A stretch of 37,680 bases of DNA, from positions 1-37,680 of the forward strand of contig JAFWLF010000127.1 in NCBI GenBank assembly GCA_017511185.1, in the 5' to 3' direction. The stretch's first letter is position 1; each line of letters opens with the position of its first letter. The DNA comes from RGIG5612 sp017511185 (GTDB lineage Bacteria; Bacillota; Clostridia; Lachnospirales; Lachnospiraceae). This document shows positions 24,034 to 32,668 of this stretch, in pieces. The position numbers and the translations under genes were made by a program. The notes beneath the pieces were generated by a model. The model did not search any database. It was not told where the DNA came from and saw only the letters and a list, made by a program, of their open reading frames with translations.

Positions 24034-25824
24034 ATGTTTTTTGATGATAAGATCTGGATGGCAAAGAACGAAGAAAAAGTCAGTCTGCTGCTGAGAATGG
24101 CTAACCGGCACGGGCTTGTCACTGGTGCCACCGGAACCGGAAAAACGATCACCGTCAAAGTCATGGCAGAAAGCTTTTCTGATGCAGGTGTATCAGTCTT
24201 TCTCTCCGATATCAAAGGGGATCTGACCGGTATGAGTCAGCCGGGCATCAATACAGAAGATATGCAGAAGCGTATCGAGAAATTTGGCCTGGATGAAGCC
24301 GGATGGGAATATAAAGGATATCCAACCACATATTGGGATGTATTTGCACAAAAGGGAATCCCAGTGCGGGCAACCATTTCAGAGATGGGTCCGATGCTGT
24401 TATCCCGCCTGATGGGACTTTCTGATGTGCAGGAAGCGGTCCTGAGCGTGATCTTTAAAATCGCGGATGATCAGGGTCTTTTGATACTGGACCTGAAAGA
24501 TCTGCGTACCGTTGTGCAGGCGGTCGGAGACCATGCAGCAGATTATAAAACATCTTACGGAAATATCACGACTGCCAGTATCGGCGCTATTCAAAGAGGC
24601 CTTTTAAAACTGGAGTCACAGGGAGCAGATAAGTTCTTTGGAGAGCCTGCATTAGATATCATGGACTGGATCCGTACAGATGAGAACGGAAGAGGCATGA
24701 TCAATGTGCTTAACTGTGAAGATCTTTTCCAGAATCCGGATCTGTATGCTGCATTCCTTCTGTGGATGTTATCAGAATTATATGAGACGCTGCCGGAAGT
24801 TGGAGATGCCGATAAGCCGAAGATCGTTTTCTTCTTTGACGAAGCACATCTGCTTTTCAACATTGATTCTAAAGAATTACAGGATAAAGTGGTACAGGTA
24901 GTCAAACTGGTCCGGTCCAAAGGTGTTGGAGTATACTTCATCAGTCAAAGCCCGACGGATATCCCGAACCAGGTACTTGCACAGTTAGGCAATAAAGTCC
25001 AGCACGCGCTCCGGGCATATACCCCGGCGGATCAGAAAGCAGTCCGTGCAGCAGCACAGAGCTTTGTGGTCAATCCGGAATTCAAAACGGAAGAAGCTAT
25101 CACACAGCTTGGAACAGGTGAGGCACTGGTTTCCTTCCTGGATGAAAAAGGTGCTCCAAGTATGGTGCAGAGAGCTAAAATTCTTCCTCCTCAGAGCCAG
25201 ATGGGCATCATTGATGCGAATCTGCTCAGTGAGCTGATCGCTTCCAGTGATATGTTTGAAAAGTATTTCCGCACGGTAGATAGAGAATCGGCTTATGAAT
25301 TGCTGACAGGTAAAGTTGCAGCAAGTTCACATGCAGCTGCTCCGCAGGTCACCCCGCAGCCGGCACCGTCTGAAGGACCGTGGGACTGTGCATGCGGACA
25401 GACGGGCAACACCGGACTTTTCTGCCAGAATTGCGGAAAGCCACGTGCACAGGGATTTGCACCTGGAACAGCTCCGCAGGCAGCAGGTGCTTCAGGCGCT
25501 TCCCAGGATGGTCCTTCTTTGATCCGGTCGATCCAGGAAGAAAAGGAAGCAGCGGAAGAAGCTGCCCGTCAGGCAGAAGCTACTCTTGTAGAACGTGAAA
25601 GAGAAGAGCGTGAAAAAGAGGACGAGCCGAAGCTGACAAAAGAAGAACTGGCTCAGATCCGCAGGGAAGAAAGAGAAAAGCTCAAAGAAGAAGAGCGCAA
25701 GAGGAAAGAAAAAGAAAAACGGAAAAAAGAACTCAGCAAAGCTGCTTCCAGCGTTTTGACATCCGCCGGAAAGACAGCTGCCAATAAATTAGTCAGAGGT
25801 ATCTTAGGCAATTTAATGAAATAA
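24034..25824 (+). CDS. HerA-like (DUF853) ATPase with zinc ribbon and coiled-coil tail
   Basis: I start this 596-residue protein at the ATG at 24034, directly after a perfect AAGGAGGAAAG site. An in-frame GTG at 23998 would place that site inside the gene. The FtsK-HerA-type motor has Walker A VTGATGTGKTITV (about 25-38), Walker B IVFFFDEAHLLF (about 264-275) and the block ISQSPTDIPNQVLAQLGNKVQHALR seen in YjgR/DUF853 proteins. After about residue 445 comes a Pro-rich spacer, a four-cysteine zinc ribbon (CACGQTG...CQNCGKPR, about 451-471), an Ala/Gln spacer, a Glu/Lys/Arg coiled coil (about 505-575) and an amphipathic end. The biological role of DUF853 ATPases is unknown; DNA or RNA translocation is inferred from the motor class. 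Confidence 0.85.
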   Translation: MFFDDKIWMAKNEEKVSLLLRMANRHGLVTGATGTGKTITVKVMAESFSDAGVSVFLSDIKGDLTGMSQPGINTEDMQKRIEKFGLDEAGWEYKGYPTTYWDVFAQKGIPVRATISEMGPMLLSRLMGLSDVQEAVLSVIFKIADDQGLLILDLKDLRTVVQAVGDHAADYKTSYGNITTASIGAIQRGLLKLESQGADKFFGEPALDIMDWIRTDENGRGMINVLNCEDLFQNPDLYAAFLLWMLSELYETLPEVGDADKPKIVFFFDEAHLLFNIDSKELQDKVVQVVKLVRSKGVGVYFISQSPTDIPNQVLAQLGNKVQHALRAYTPADQKAVRAAAQSFVVNPEFKTEEAITQLGTGEALVSFLDEKGAPSMVQRAKILPPQSQMGIIDANLLSELIASSDMFEKYFRTVDRESAYELLTGKVAASSHAAAPQVTPQPAPSEGPWDCACGQTGNTGLFCQNCGKPRAQGFAPGTAPQAAGASGASQDGPSLIRSIQEEKEAAEEAARQAEATLVEREREEREKEDEPKLTKEELAQIRREEREKLKEEERKRKEKEKRKKELSKAASSVLTSAGKTAANKLVRGILGNLMK

Positions 25825-25850
25825 AAATAGAAGCAGAGAGGCAAATAAGA

Positions 25851-28268
25851 ATGAAAGCAGTTTACAATCACAAAGAAATCGAAAAGAAATGGCATGACAT
25901 TTGGGAAGAACACCCGGTCAACGTGGATGATGGCAAAAAGGAAAAATACTATTGCCTGGATATGTTCCCATATCCTTCCGGATCCGGTCTGCATGTCGGA
26001 CATTGGAGAGGTTACGTGATCAGTGATGTCTGGAGCCGTTACAAACTGATGCAGGGTTATTATCTGATCCATCCGATGGGATGGGATGCTTTCGGCCTGC
26101 CTGCTGAAAACTATGCAATCAAAATGGGGATCCATCCAGCCATTACAACGGCTGAAAATATCGCTAATATCAAACGGCAGATGAAACAGATCGCGGCAAT
26201 CTATGACTGGGACAGAGAAGTCAATACGACGGATCCGGATTTCTACAAATGGACACAGTGGATCTTTGTTCAGATGTTTAAAAACGGGCTTGCTTATGAG
26301 AAAGAGATGCCGATCAACTGGTGCCCGAACTGTAAGACGGGTCTGGCCAATGAAGAAGTCGTTAACGGCAAATGCGAGAGATGCGGTGCCGAGGTGACAA
26401 AGAAAAACCTGAAACAGTGGATGTTAAAGATTACTGCTTACGCGGACAGACTCTTAGAAGACCTGAAAACACTGGACTGGCCGGAGAAAGTTATCAAGAT
26501 GCAGACTGAATGGATCGGCCGTTCTTATGGTGCGGAAATTGAATTCCCGATTGAAGGAACCGACCGCAAGATCACGGTTTACACCACAAGACCGGATACC
26601 CTTTACGGAGCCACTTTTATGGTTCTGGCACCGGAATACGATGGCGCATCGCAGTTAGCGACACCGGAACATCAGAAAGAAGTAGATGATTATATCTATC
26701 AGACATCCATGAAATCTTCGGTTGACCGTCTGCAGGATAAGGAAAAGACAGGTGTCTTTACAGGCAGTTATGCGATCAACCCGTTAAACAATGAAAAGGT
26801 CCCGATCTGGCTGGCAGATTATGTATTAGCAGATTATGGAACCGGCGCCATCATGTGCGTTCCGGCTCATGATGACAGAGACTTTGAATTTGCAAAGAAG
26901 TTTGACCTCCCGATCATCCAGGTGATCAGTCCGGATGGAAAGGAGAATGAGAATCTGGAAGAAGCATATACCGGAACAGGTATTGTGATCAATTCTGGAG
27001 AGTGGAACGGAAGAAATTCCGATGAACTGAAAAAGAGTGCACCGGATGAGATTGAGCAGAGAGGAATTGGCAAGAAAAAGACAAATTATAAACTTCGTGA
27101 CTGGGTCTTCTCCCGTCAGCGCTACTGGGGTGAGCCGATCCCGATCGTACATTGCCCGGACTGCGGATGTGTTCCGGTGCCGGAAGAAGAACTTCCGCTG
27201 CTTTTGCCGGAAGTGGAAAAATATGAGCCGACTGGAACAGGTGAATCACCGCTGGCAGCTATTGAGGAGTGGGTCAATACCACTTGTCCGGTCTGCGGTA
27301 AACCTGCAAGAAGAGAGACAAATACCATGCCGCAGTGGGCAGGGTCTTCCTGGTATTTCCTGCGTTATGTAGATCCGCATAATAAAGAAAAACTAGTGGA
27401 TAGAGAAAAGGCAGACAAGTATCTTCCTGTCGATATGTATATCGGCGGTGTCGAACATGCGGTCCTGCATCTTCTGTATTCCAGGTTCTATACCAAGTTC
27501 CTGAAGGATATCAATGTTTTGGATTTCGATGAGCCATTTACCAAATTGTTCAATCAGGGCATGATCACTGGTAAGAACGGTATCAAGATGAGCAAATCCA
27601 AAGGAAATGTTGTGTCTCCGGACGATCTGGTCAGAGACTATGGCTGTGATTCCCTCAGGATGTACGAGCTTTTTGTAGGTCCGCCTGAATTAGACAGCGA
27701 GTGGGATGAGAGAGGCATCGACGGCGTTTACCGTTTCTTAAGCCGTTTCTATAACCTGGCAAATACCAGCCTGGAAGCAAATGTTGCACCGACTCCAGAG
27801 ATGATCAAGTTGCGTCATAAACTGGTCCGTGATATTACGCGCAGACTGGAAAGCTTCAGCCTGAATACAGTCATCAGCGGCTTTATGGAATACAATAATA
27901 AACTGAATGATATGGCCAAGACGACAGGCGGTATTGACCGGGAGACCATAGAAAGCTTCATCCGTCTTCTGGCTCCGTTTGCTCCGCATGTGGCAGAAGA
28001 AATGTGGCAGGCTTATGGCCATGAAGAAAGTGTTTTTGATCCGAAATTCGGATGGCCGGAGTATGATGAAGCTCTCTGCAAGGATGATGAGATTGAAATC
28101 GGTGTACAGGTGAACGGTAAAGTCCGTGCTACGATCCTTGTTCCTGTCGATGCAGATCAGACCATTGCTCTGGAAAAAGCAAAAGAAGCTTTGGGCGATA
28201 AACTGAATGGAACAATTGTAAAAGAAATTTACGTTCCGGGCAGAATCGTTAATATCGTAGTAAAATGA
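25851..28268 (+). CDS. leuS: Leucyl-tRNA synthetase
   Basis: This class I aminoacyl-tRNA synthetase charges tRNALeu. Its 805 residues are normal for Gram-positive LeuRS. Motifs in order: the HIGH-box equivalent HVGHWRGYV (about 49), a zinc site WCPNCKTGLANEEV...CERCG, the editing domain with TTRPDTLYGATF, a second Cys pair set (CPDCGC...CPVCGK), MPQWAGSSWYFLRY, and the KMSKS loop KMSKSKGNV. An anticodon-binding domain and a C-terminal VQVNGKVRATI domain close it. The 26-base gap upstream has an AGAGAGG ribosome site and no room for a T-box, so amino-acid control of the kind common for Firmicutes synthetases is not visible. The stop overlaps the next gene by 4 bases (ATGA). Confidence 0.98.
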   Translation: MKAVYNHKEIEKKWHDIWEEHPVNVDDGKKEKYYCLDMFPYPSGSGLHVGHWRGYVISDVWSRYKLMQGYYLIHPMGWDAFGLPAENYAIKMGIHPAITTAENIANIKRQMKQIAAIYDWDREVNTTDPDFYKWTQWIFVQMFKNGLAYEKEMPINWCPNCKTGLANEEVVNGKCERCGAEVTKKNLKQWMLKITAYADRLLEDLKTLDWPEKVIKMQTEWIGRSYGAEIEFPIEGTDRKITVYTTRPDTLYGATFMVLAPEYDGASQLATPEHQKEVDDYIYQTSMKSSVDRLQDKEKTGVFTGSYAINPLNNEKVPIWLADYVLADYGTGAIMCVPAHDDRDFEFAKKFDLPIIQVISPDGKENENLEEAYTGTGIVINSGEWNGRNSDELKKSAPDEIEQRGIGKKKTNYKLRDWVFSRQRYWGEPIPIVHCPDCGCVPVPEEELPLLLPEVEKYEPTGTGESPLAAIEEWVNTTCPVCGKPARRETNTMPQWAGSSWYFLRYVDPHNKEKLVDREKADKYLPVDMYIGGVEHAVLHLLYSRFYTKFLKDINVLDFDEPFTKLFNQGMITGKNGIKMSKSKGNVVSPDDLVRDYGCDSLRMYELFVGPPELDSEWDERGIDGVYRFLSRFYNLANTSLEANVAPTPEMIKLRHKLVRDITRRLESFSLNTVISGFMEYNNKLNDMAKTTGGIDRETIESFIRLLAPFAPHVAEEMWQAYGHEESVFDPKFGWPEYDEALCKDDEIEIGVQVNGKVRATILVPVDADQTIALEKAKEALGDKLNGTIVKEIYVPGRIVNIVVK

Positions 28269-29524
28269 TACCCATACAAATCGCTATCATTGTTATCCTG
28301 ATCGTATTATCTGCGCTTTTTTCCTCATCGGAAACAGCATTAACAACGATCTCTCCTCATCGGCTGAGAAGCTTAGTCGATGAGGAGGTTTCTCATGCAA
28401 AAATATTGGAAAAAATACTAGGTCAAAAAGACAAAATGCTCAGTGTCATTTTGATCTGTAATAACATTGTGAATCTGACAGCATCGGCCTTAGCAACGGT
28501 CGTCGTTCAGAAATTATTTGGTAATAGAGCGGTCAGTATTGGCACTGGTGTTCTGACACTATTAGTTTTGATCTTCGGAGAAATCGTCCCAAAAACCATG
28601 GCAACGAAACGGGCAGAAAAAATGGGTCTGGCAGTTGCTCCGGTGATCAATGTTCTAATGATCGTATTTACTCCGATCACGGTTGCAATCAATTTCCTTG
28701 CAAAAGGCGTCCTTTTCCTGCTTGGTGTCAGATCTGATAAAAAAACGGAATCCTACACGGAAAACGAGATCCGGTCCATTGTGGAAGTCAGCCATGAGGA
28801 AGGGGTCACGACCAGTGAAGAAAAGGAAATCATTAATAATGTGTTCGACTTTACTGATACGACAGTAAAGGAGATCATGGTGCCGCGTATTAACGTAGTC
28901 GCAATCAATATTACCAGCACTTATGATGAGATTATGACCATATTCCGGGAAGAAATGTTCACCAGGTATCCGGTTTATGATGAGGATGGAGAGCATTTTG
29001 CCGGCCTGATCAATGTAAAAGATCTGATCTCAATGGAAGATAAGGACAGAGACCATTTCTGCGTACAGGATATTTTGCGTGAAATCTCTTATACTTATGA
29101 AGGCAAGCATCTTTCTGAGCTGTTCCGGGAGATGAAAAAGAAACGGGAAAGCATTATGGCTGTTCTGGATGAGTATGGAGATCTGAGCGGTATTGTGACG
29201 ATCGAAGATATTCTGGAGGAACTGGTCGGAGATATCCGGGATGAATATGATGAAGATGAAGAACTGGAAATTGTTCAGATCTCGGATCATCAGTTCGAAG
29301 TACAGGGCTATTTGAGCCTGGATGATATCAACGAAAAAATTGGAACAGATTTTGAATCAGAAGATTACGATTCTATCGGAGGCCTTTTGATCGAACATCT
29401 GGAACGGCTTCCGGAAATCGGTGACTCTGTGCAGGTCGGAAATTGTACATTGACGGCAAAAGATGTTGATAAAAACGTGATCAAATTGGTGGATATTACA
29501 CTTCATGAATCAGGACTTAACTAA
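28265..29524 (+). CDS. CNNM/CorC (HlyC-family) membrane protein with CBS pair
   Basis: This 419-residue protein has a DUF21 membrane domain (about 1-150, with SALFSSSETALTTISPHRLRS as its signature). A tandem CBS pair (about 200-330) includes VPRINVVAINI and MAVLDEYGDLSGIVTIEDILEELVGDI. A C-terminal CorC_HlyC domain (about 335-410) includes DHQFEVQGYLSLDDINEKIG. Members of the family act in Mg2+ or other divalent-cation efflux or homeostasis. The old 'hemolysin' label is not supported by function in most cases. It overlaps leuS by 4 bases and the P-type ATPase by 20 bases, so it is co-translated with another ion transporter. The ion is unknown. Confidence 0.92.
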   Translation: MIPIQIAIIVILIVLSALFSSSETALTTISPHRLRSLVDEEVSHAKILEKILGQKDKMLSVILICNNIVNLTASALATVVVQKLFGNRAVSIGTGVLTLLVLIFGEIVPKTMATKRAEKMGLAVAPVINVLMIVFTPITVAINFLAKGVLFLLGVRSDKKTESYTENEIRSIVEVSHEEGVTTSEEKEIINNVFDFTDTTVKEIMVPRINVVAINITSTYDEIMTIFREEMFTRYPVYDEDGEHFAGLINVKDLISMEDKDRDHFCVQDILREISYTYEGKHLSELFREMKKKRESIMAVLDEYGDLSGIVTIEDILEELVGDIRDEYDEDEELEIVQISDHQFEVQGYLSLDDINEKIGTDFESEDYDSIGGLLIEHLERLPEIGDSVQVGNCTLTAKDVDKNVIKLVDITLHESGLN

Positions 29525-31907
29525 AAAACTTCAAATTGGTCTTACCTCCGAGGAAGTCCGCTCTTTAACGGAGCAGGGACTTGTAAACGGAGATCTGAAT
29601 GTCAAAACAAAGACATATAAACAGATTATTAAGGATAATCTGTTATCTCTCTTTAATCTGGTTAATACCATTCTGGCAGTCTGCATTGCAATCGTAGGAT
29701 CATGGAAGAACGGTCTGTTTTTCCTCGTTGTGATCTGGAACTTTCTGACAGGGTGTGTGCAGGAGATCCGTGCAAAGAGAACAATCGATAAATTATCTCT
29801 TCTTTCTGCCCCCAAGGCGCATGTCCTGCGGGATGGCGAGATTCAGGATATTCAGGTTAAGGATATTCTTCTGGGAGATATTACACAGCTGAAGCAGGGA
29901 AATCAGATCTGCGCAGATGCTGTAATCCTGGATGGAGAATGTCAGGTGAATGAGAGCCTCATCACCGGAGAGAGCACTCCGATCGACAAAAAGATCGGAG
30001 ATCACCTGCTGTCCGGAAGTTATGTCATTTCCGGTAAAGTAATGGCCGAAGTGGAGCATATCGGAGCTGATAACTACGTTAATCAGATCACACTTGGCGC
30101 GAAGTATTATAAGAAGTCCAATTCGGTGATCATGAAATCTGTGAAAACGATCGTTAAGACGATTGCCATCGCGATCCTCCCATTAGCAGGTCTGTTTGTC
30201 TGGAACAACTTTTTCCGTGTAGAGCAGAGTTTTACTGAAGCTATGGTCCGCACCGTTGCGGCAATCTCTGCCATGATACCTGGAGGTATGGTCCTTCTGG
30301 TCAGTATTGCACTGGCTGTGAGTGTTGTTCGTCTTTCGCGCCATCATACCCTGGTTCAGGATCTTTATTGCGTGGAGAACCTGGCAAGAGTAGATGTGCT
30401 TTGTCTGGATAAAACAGGTACGATCACGGAAGGTAATATGACGGTAGAAAGCCTGATTCCGGTATCAGAAGTTAGTGAACAAGAACTTCGGGAGTCAGTC
30501 AGACTGTTTGCAAAGTCGATGGACGATGAAAACACGACGGTGGATTCTGTCAGGGATTATTTTGGATTGAAAAAAGAAGAGCTTTCCCCGGATCCTTCCA
30601 TGGTGACGATCCCGTTTTCCTCAGATAAAAAATGGAGTCTTCTATATGCACCGAATGAAGGTTCCTATATTATGGGGGCGCCGGAATTTGTCATTCCGGA
30701 TACATTTGAACAGTATCAGGATGAGATCAATCAATATACTGGACTTTCCAAGAGAGTCGTTCTGTTTGCCAAAAGCTCTCATATGCCGTGCACGAAAGAA
30801 GGAGAAGAGTCCCTGGATGGCAAAGAACTTCCATCAGAAATACAGCCGCTTGGTTTTATCGTAATAGGGGATAAGATCCGTAGTGATGCGAAGGAGATCC
30901 TGGAATACTTCCGTCAGCAGGATGTTACGATCAAAGTTATTTCCGGTGACGATCCGGTCACCGTTTCTTCCGTTGCAAAGGAAGCAGGCCTGGCAGGAGC
31001 GGAAAAATATATCGATGCGACAGAACTGACTTCCGCAGAAGACATTGAAAAAGCGGTGGAAGAGACTACCATTTTTGGACGCGTTACGCCTTATCAGAAA
31101 TTGGAGATCGTTAAGGCTCTGAAAGCACATGGGCATACGGTTGCCATGACCGGCGATGGAGCCAATGATGTGCTTGCCCTGAAAGAGGCAGATTGTTCTA
31201 TAGCAATGCAGAGTGGAAGCGATGCGGCAAGAAATGTATCCAATATGGTCTTGATGGATTCCAATTTTGCTTCGCTGCCGCTGGTTCTTGCAGAAGGCAG
31301 AAAAGCAATCAATAATCTGCAGAGATCTTCTTCCCTTTATTTAACTAAGACGGTATATGCTTTTATTATGGCAATCGTTTTTGTCTTTTTAACAACGGTA
31401 AAATATCCGTTTGAGAATATTCAGATCACGCTGATCGGATCCACCTCGATCGGACTTCCATCTTTTTTCCTTGCCCTTGAGCCAAGCAAGGAGAGAATTA
31501 AGGGTAATTTTATCCGGAATGTATTTCAGATCGCGCTTCCATCCGGTATTTTAATGTTCCTGGCCATCATTACCGTGACCCTGTATTCCGGAAATGTGCT
31601 GATGGCAAGTGCGGCGCAGACATCAACCCTGGCAACGTATACAGCACTTGCGGTTGGTCTGATGGTAGCGTTTAATATTTCCGGAAAGATCAATCGATGG
31701 AAAACGTGTATGATCATTGGTCTGATCCTGGAAGGACTGGCGTTGATTCTGCTATTCCCGAAATTGTTCTCTCTGGTGCCGCTGAATACATCCCTGTGGA
31801 TCCTGATGGCAGTTGTCAGCGTCATCTTCTTCCTGATCCATGGTCTGATCTTCCGTATCATTGCACCAAGGCTGGCAGAAAAACAAAAAGCCCGCTCCTC
31901 AATTTAG
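29505..31907 (+). CDS. P-type cation-transporting ATPase with an unusual M4 motif
   Basis: This 800-residue ion pump has the full P-type set: actuator motif SLITGESTP (about 147), phosphorylation site CLDKTGTITEG (Asp about 302), nucleotide domain, and the hinge MTGDGANDVLALKEADCSIAM (about 546). About ten membrane helices are expected, two before the actuator and six at the C-terminus. There is no N-terminal metal-binding domain and no CPC motif, so it is not a heavy-metal P1B pump. The M4 ion-site sequence is MIPGGMVLL, where as I recall related Gram-positive pumps usually read IPEGL; the Glu appears replaced by Gly. It belongs to a poorly characterised group of Firmicutes cation ATPases. 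It overlaps the CorC-like gene by 20 bases, and its last codons lie within the downstream terminator. Confidence 0.88.
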   Translation: MNQDLTKKLQIGLTSEEVRSLTEQGLVNGDLNVKTKTYKQIIKDNLLSLFNLVNTILAVCIAIVGSWKNGLFFLVVIWNFLTGCVQEIRAKRTIDKLSLLSAPKAHVLRDGEIQDIQVKDILLGDITQLKQGNQICADAVILDGECQVNESLITGESTPIDKKIGDHLLSGSYVISGKVMAEVEHIGADNYVNQITLGAKYYKKSNSVIMKSVKTIVKTIAIAILPLAGLFVWNNFFRVEQSFTEAMVRTVAAISAMIPGGMVLLVSIALAVSVVRLSRHHTLVQDLYCVENLARVDVLCLDKTGTITEGNMTVESLIPVSEVSEQELRESVRLFAKSMDDENTTVDSVRDYFGLKKEELSPDPSMVTIPFSSDKKWSLLYAPNEGSYIMGAPEFVIPDTFEQYQDEINQYTGLSKRVVLFAKSSHMPCTKEGEESLDGKELPSEIQPLGFIVIGDKIRSDAKEILEYFRQQDVTIKVISGDDPVTVSSVAKEAGLAGAEKYIDATELTSAEDIEKAVEETTIFGRVTPYQKLEIVKALKAHGHTVAMTGDGANDVLALKEADCSIAMQSGSDAARNVSNMVLMDSNFASLPLVLAEGRKAINNLQRSSSLYLTKTVYAFIMAIVFVFLTTVKYPFENIQITLIGSTSIGLPSFFLALEPSKERIKGNFIRNVFQIALPSGILMFLAIITVTLYSGNVLMASAAQTSTLATYTALAVGLMVAFNISGKINRWKTCMIIGLILEGLALILLFPKLFSLVPLNTSLWILMAVVSVIFFLIHGLIFRIIAPRLAEKQKARSSI

Positions 31908-31917
31908 AACGGGCTTT
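31887..31917. terminator. Bidirectional terminator between convergent genes
   Basis: AAAGCCCG (31887-31894) pairs with CGGGCTTT (31910-31917) around a 15-base loop. On the minus strand the stem is followed by a T-rich run (TTTTTGTTTTT, complement of 31876-31889 region), making a good terminator for the acetyltransferase. On the plus strand only TTT follows, so it is weaker for the P-type ATPase, whose stop codon (31905-31907) lies inside the loop. Confidence 0.75.
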
Positions 31918-31934
31918 GCAAAAGTATCAATTGA

Positions 31935-32495
31935 TTAATCAAAATGTAATTCCCGGATGACGCGGGCTGGATTTCCGGCTACGATGACGTTGTCCGGGAC
32001 ATCTTTTGTTACGACAGAGCCTGCAGCTACAATTACGTTCTTTCCGATCGTTACACCAGAGAGGATCGTGACACCTCCGCCTACCCAGACATTCTCTTTC
32101 AGAACAATCGGCTTTCCGGATACAAAGCCTTCGTTTCGGCGGACAGGATCGAATGGATGACTAACGGTATACATGCCGGTCATAGGACCGATAAAGCAGT
32201 TATCACCGATTGTGATCGGGGCAGCATCCAGAAAGACACAGTTATAATTGATCAAAACGCTGTTTCCGATATGGATGTTGAAACCAAAATCACATTGAAT
32301 CGGTGGTTTAAGACAAAGATCATCTCCGACAGACCCGAAGAGCTCTTTTGCAGCAGTAAGCAGCTGCTCCTGATCCTCTACAGGGACCGCATTTAATTTC
32401 TGGGCGAGAGTTCTTGCCCGCAGTTTAGCTGCAGAGATCTCTTCGTCCCTGTTCTGGAATTCTTCTCCGTTTTTCAGTTTATCCATCTCAGTCAT
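31935..32495 (-). CDS. maa: Sugar O-acetyltransferase (maltose/galactoside type)
   Basis: This 186-residue left-handed beta-helix enzyme transfers acetyl from acetyl-CoA to sugars. The N-terminal cap has MDKLKNGEEF and RARTLAQKLNA, typical of Maa/LacA. Hexapeptide repeats run from about residue 70, with the catalytic His in YTVSHPFDPVRRNEG (about 113) and the C-terminal VIVAAGSVVTKDVPDNVIVAGNPARVIREL. The ATG at 32495 follows a GAGGGAG site; an internal Met three codons on is a less likely start. It is transcribed alone from a promoter that shares its -35 region with the divergent metal-exporter promoter. The acceptor sugar is unknown; many family members have broad, possibly detoxifying, activity. 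Confidence 0.94.
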   Translation of the reverse strand: MTEMDKLKNGEEFQNRDEEISAAKLRARTLAQKLNAVPVEDQEQLLTAAKELFGSVGDDLCLKPPIQCDFGFNIHIGNSVLINYNCVFLDAAPITIGDNCFIGPMTGMYTVSHPFDPVRRNEGFVSGKPIVLKENVWVGGGVTILSGVTIGKNVIVAAGSVVTKDVPDNVIVAGNPARVIRELHFD

Positions 32496-32527
32496 GATGT
32501 TTCTCCCTCATTTCTACAATTTCATAC

Positions 32528-32556
32528 AACATAATCGTTTTAAAGGGAAAAGTCAA
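32528..32556 (-). promoter_or_regulatory. Promoter for the sugar acetyltransferase
   Basis: Read on the minus strand, TTGACT (complement of 32551-32556) and TATGTT (complement of 32528-32533) are exactly 17 bases apart. Transcription would begin about 25 bases upstream of the maa start. Its -35 box abuts the -35 box of the rightward promoter. Confidence 0.6.
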
Positions 32557-32557
32557 T

Positions 32558-32586
32558 TTGACAATTCGCTTTATACATTGTAAAAT
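32558..32586 (+). promoter_or_regulatory. Promoter for the riboswitch-CDF transcript
   Basis: A perfect TTGACA at 32558-32563, a 17-base spacer and TAAAAT at 32581-32586 make the best promoter in the window. Transcription should begin near 32592-32594, just before the first paired element of the riboswitch. Confidence 0.8.
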
Positions 32587-32593
32587 GCGCAAA

Positions 32594-32668
32594 ATGCGCA
32601 AATGAACAGGCCGAAGTACTATTTGGAGCCGGGTCATCTTTTGACAGTGGACACCCACGGGACAGCGT
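32594..32668 (+). promoter_or_regulatory. Probable NiCo (czcD-type) riboswitch aptamer
   Basis: The leader reads like the NiCo riboswitch as I remember it: TGAACAGGC (32603-32611), GCCGGG (32628-32633) and GGGACAG (32659-32665) occur in the expected order and spacing. They are separated by small hairpins: CGAA/TTTG inside GGC/GCC (about 32609-32630), GTCA/TGAC (32633-32636 with 32642-32645) and GTGG/CCAC (32647-32650 with 32654-32657). The closing helix can form between GCGC+TG (32596-32604, with an AAA bulge) and CAGCGT (32663-32668). This gives a four-way junction. The class binds Ni2+/Co2+ and turns on metal exporters, and the next gene is a CDF exporter. No search was run, so the class call rests on motif recall. 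Confidence 0.72.

Noticed and set aside
25825..25850. T-box or leucine leader before leuS
   Set aside because: The gap is only 26 bases, too short for a T-box, and no leucine-rich leader ORF or terminator is visible.
29505..31907. Assignment as a copper or zinc P1B ATPase
   Set aside because: There is no CPC/SPC motif in M4, no N-terminal CxxC domain, and the C-terminal six-helix bundle is that of larger P2/P3-like pumps.
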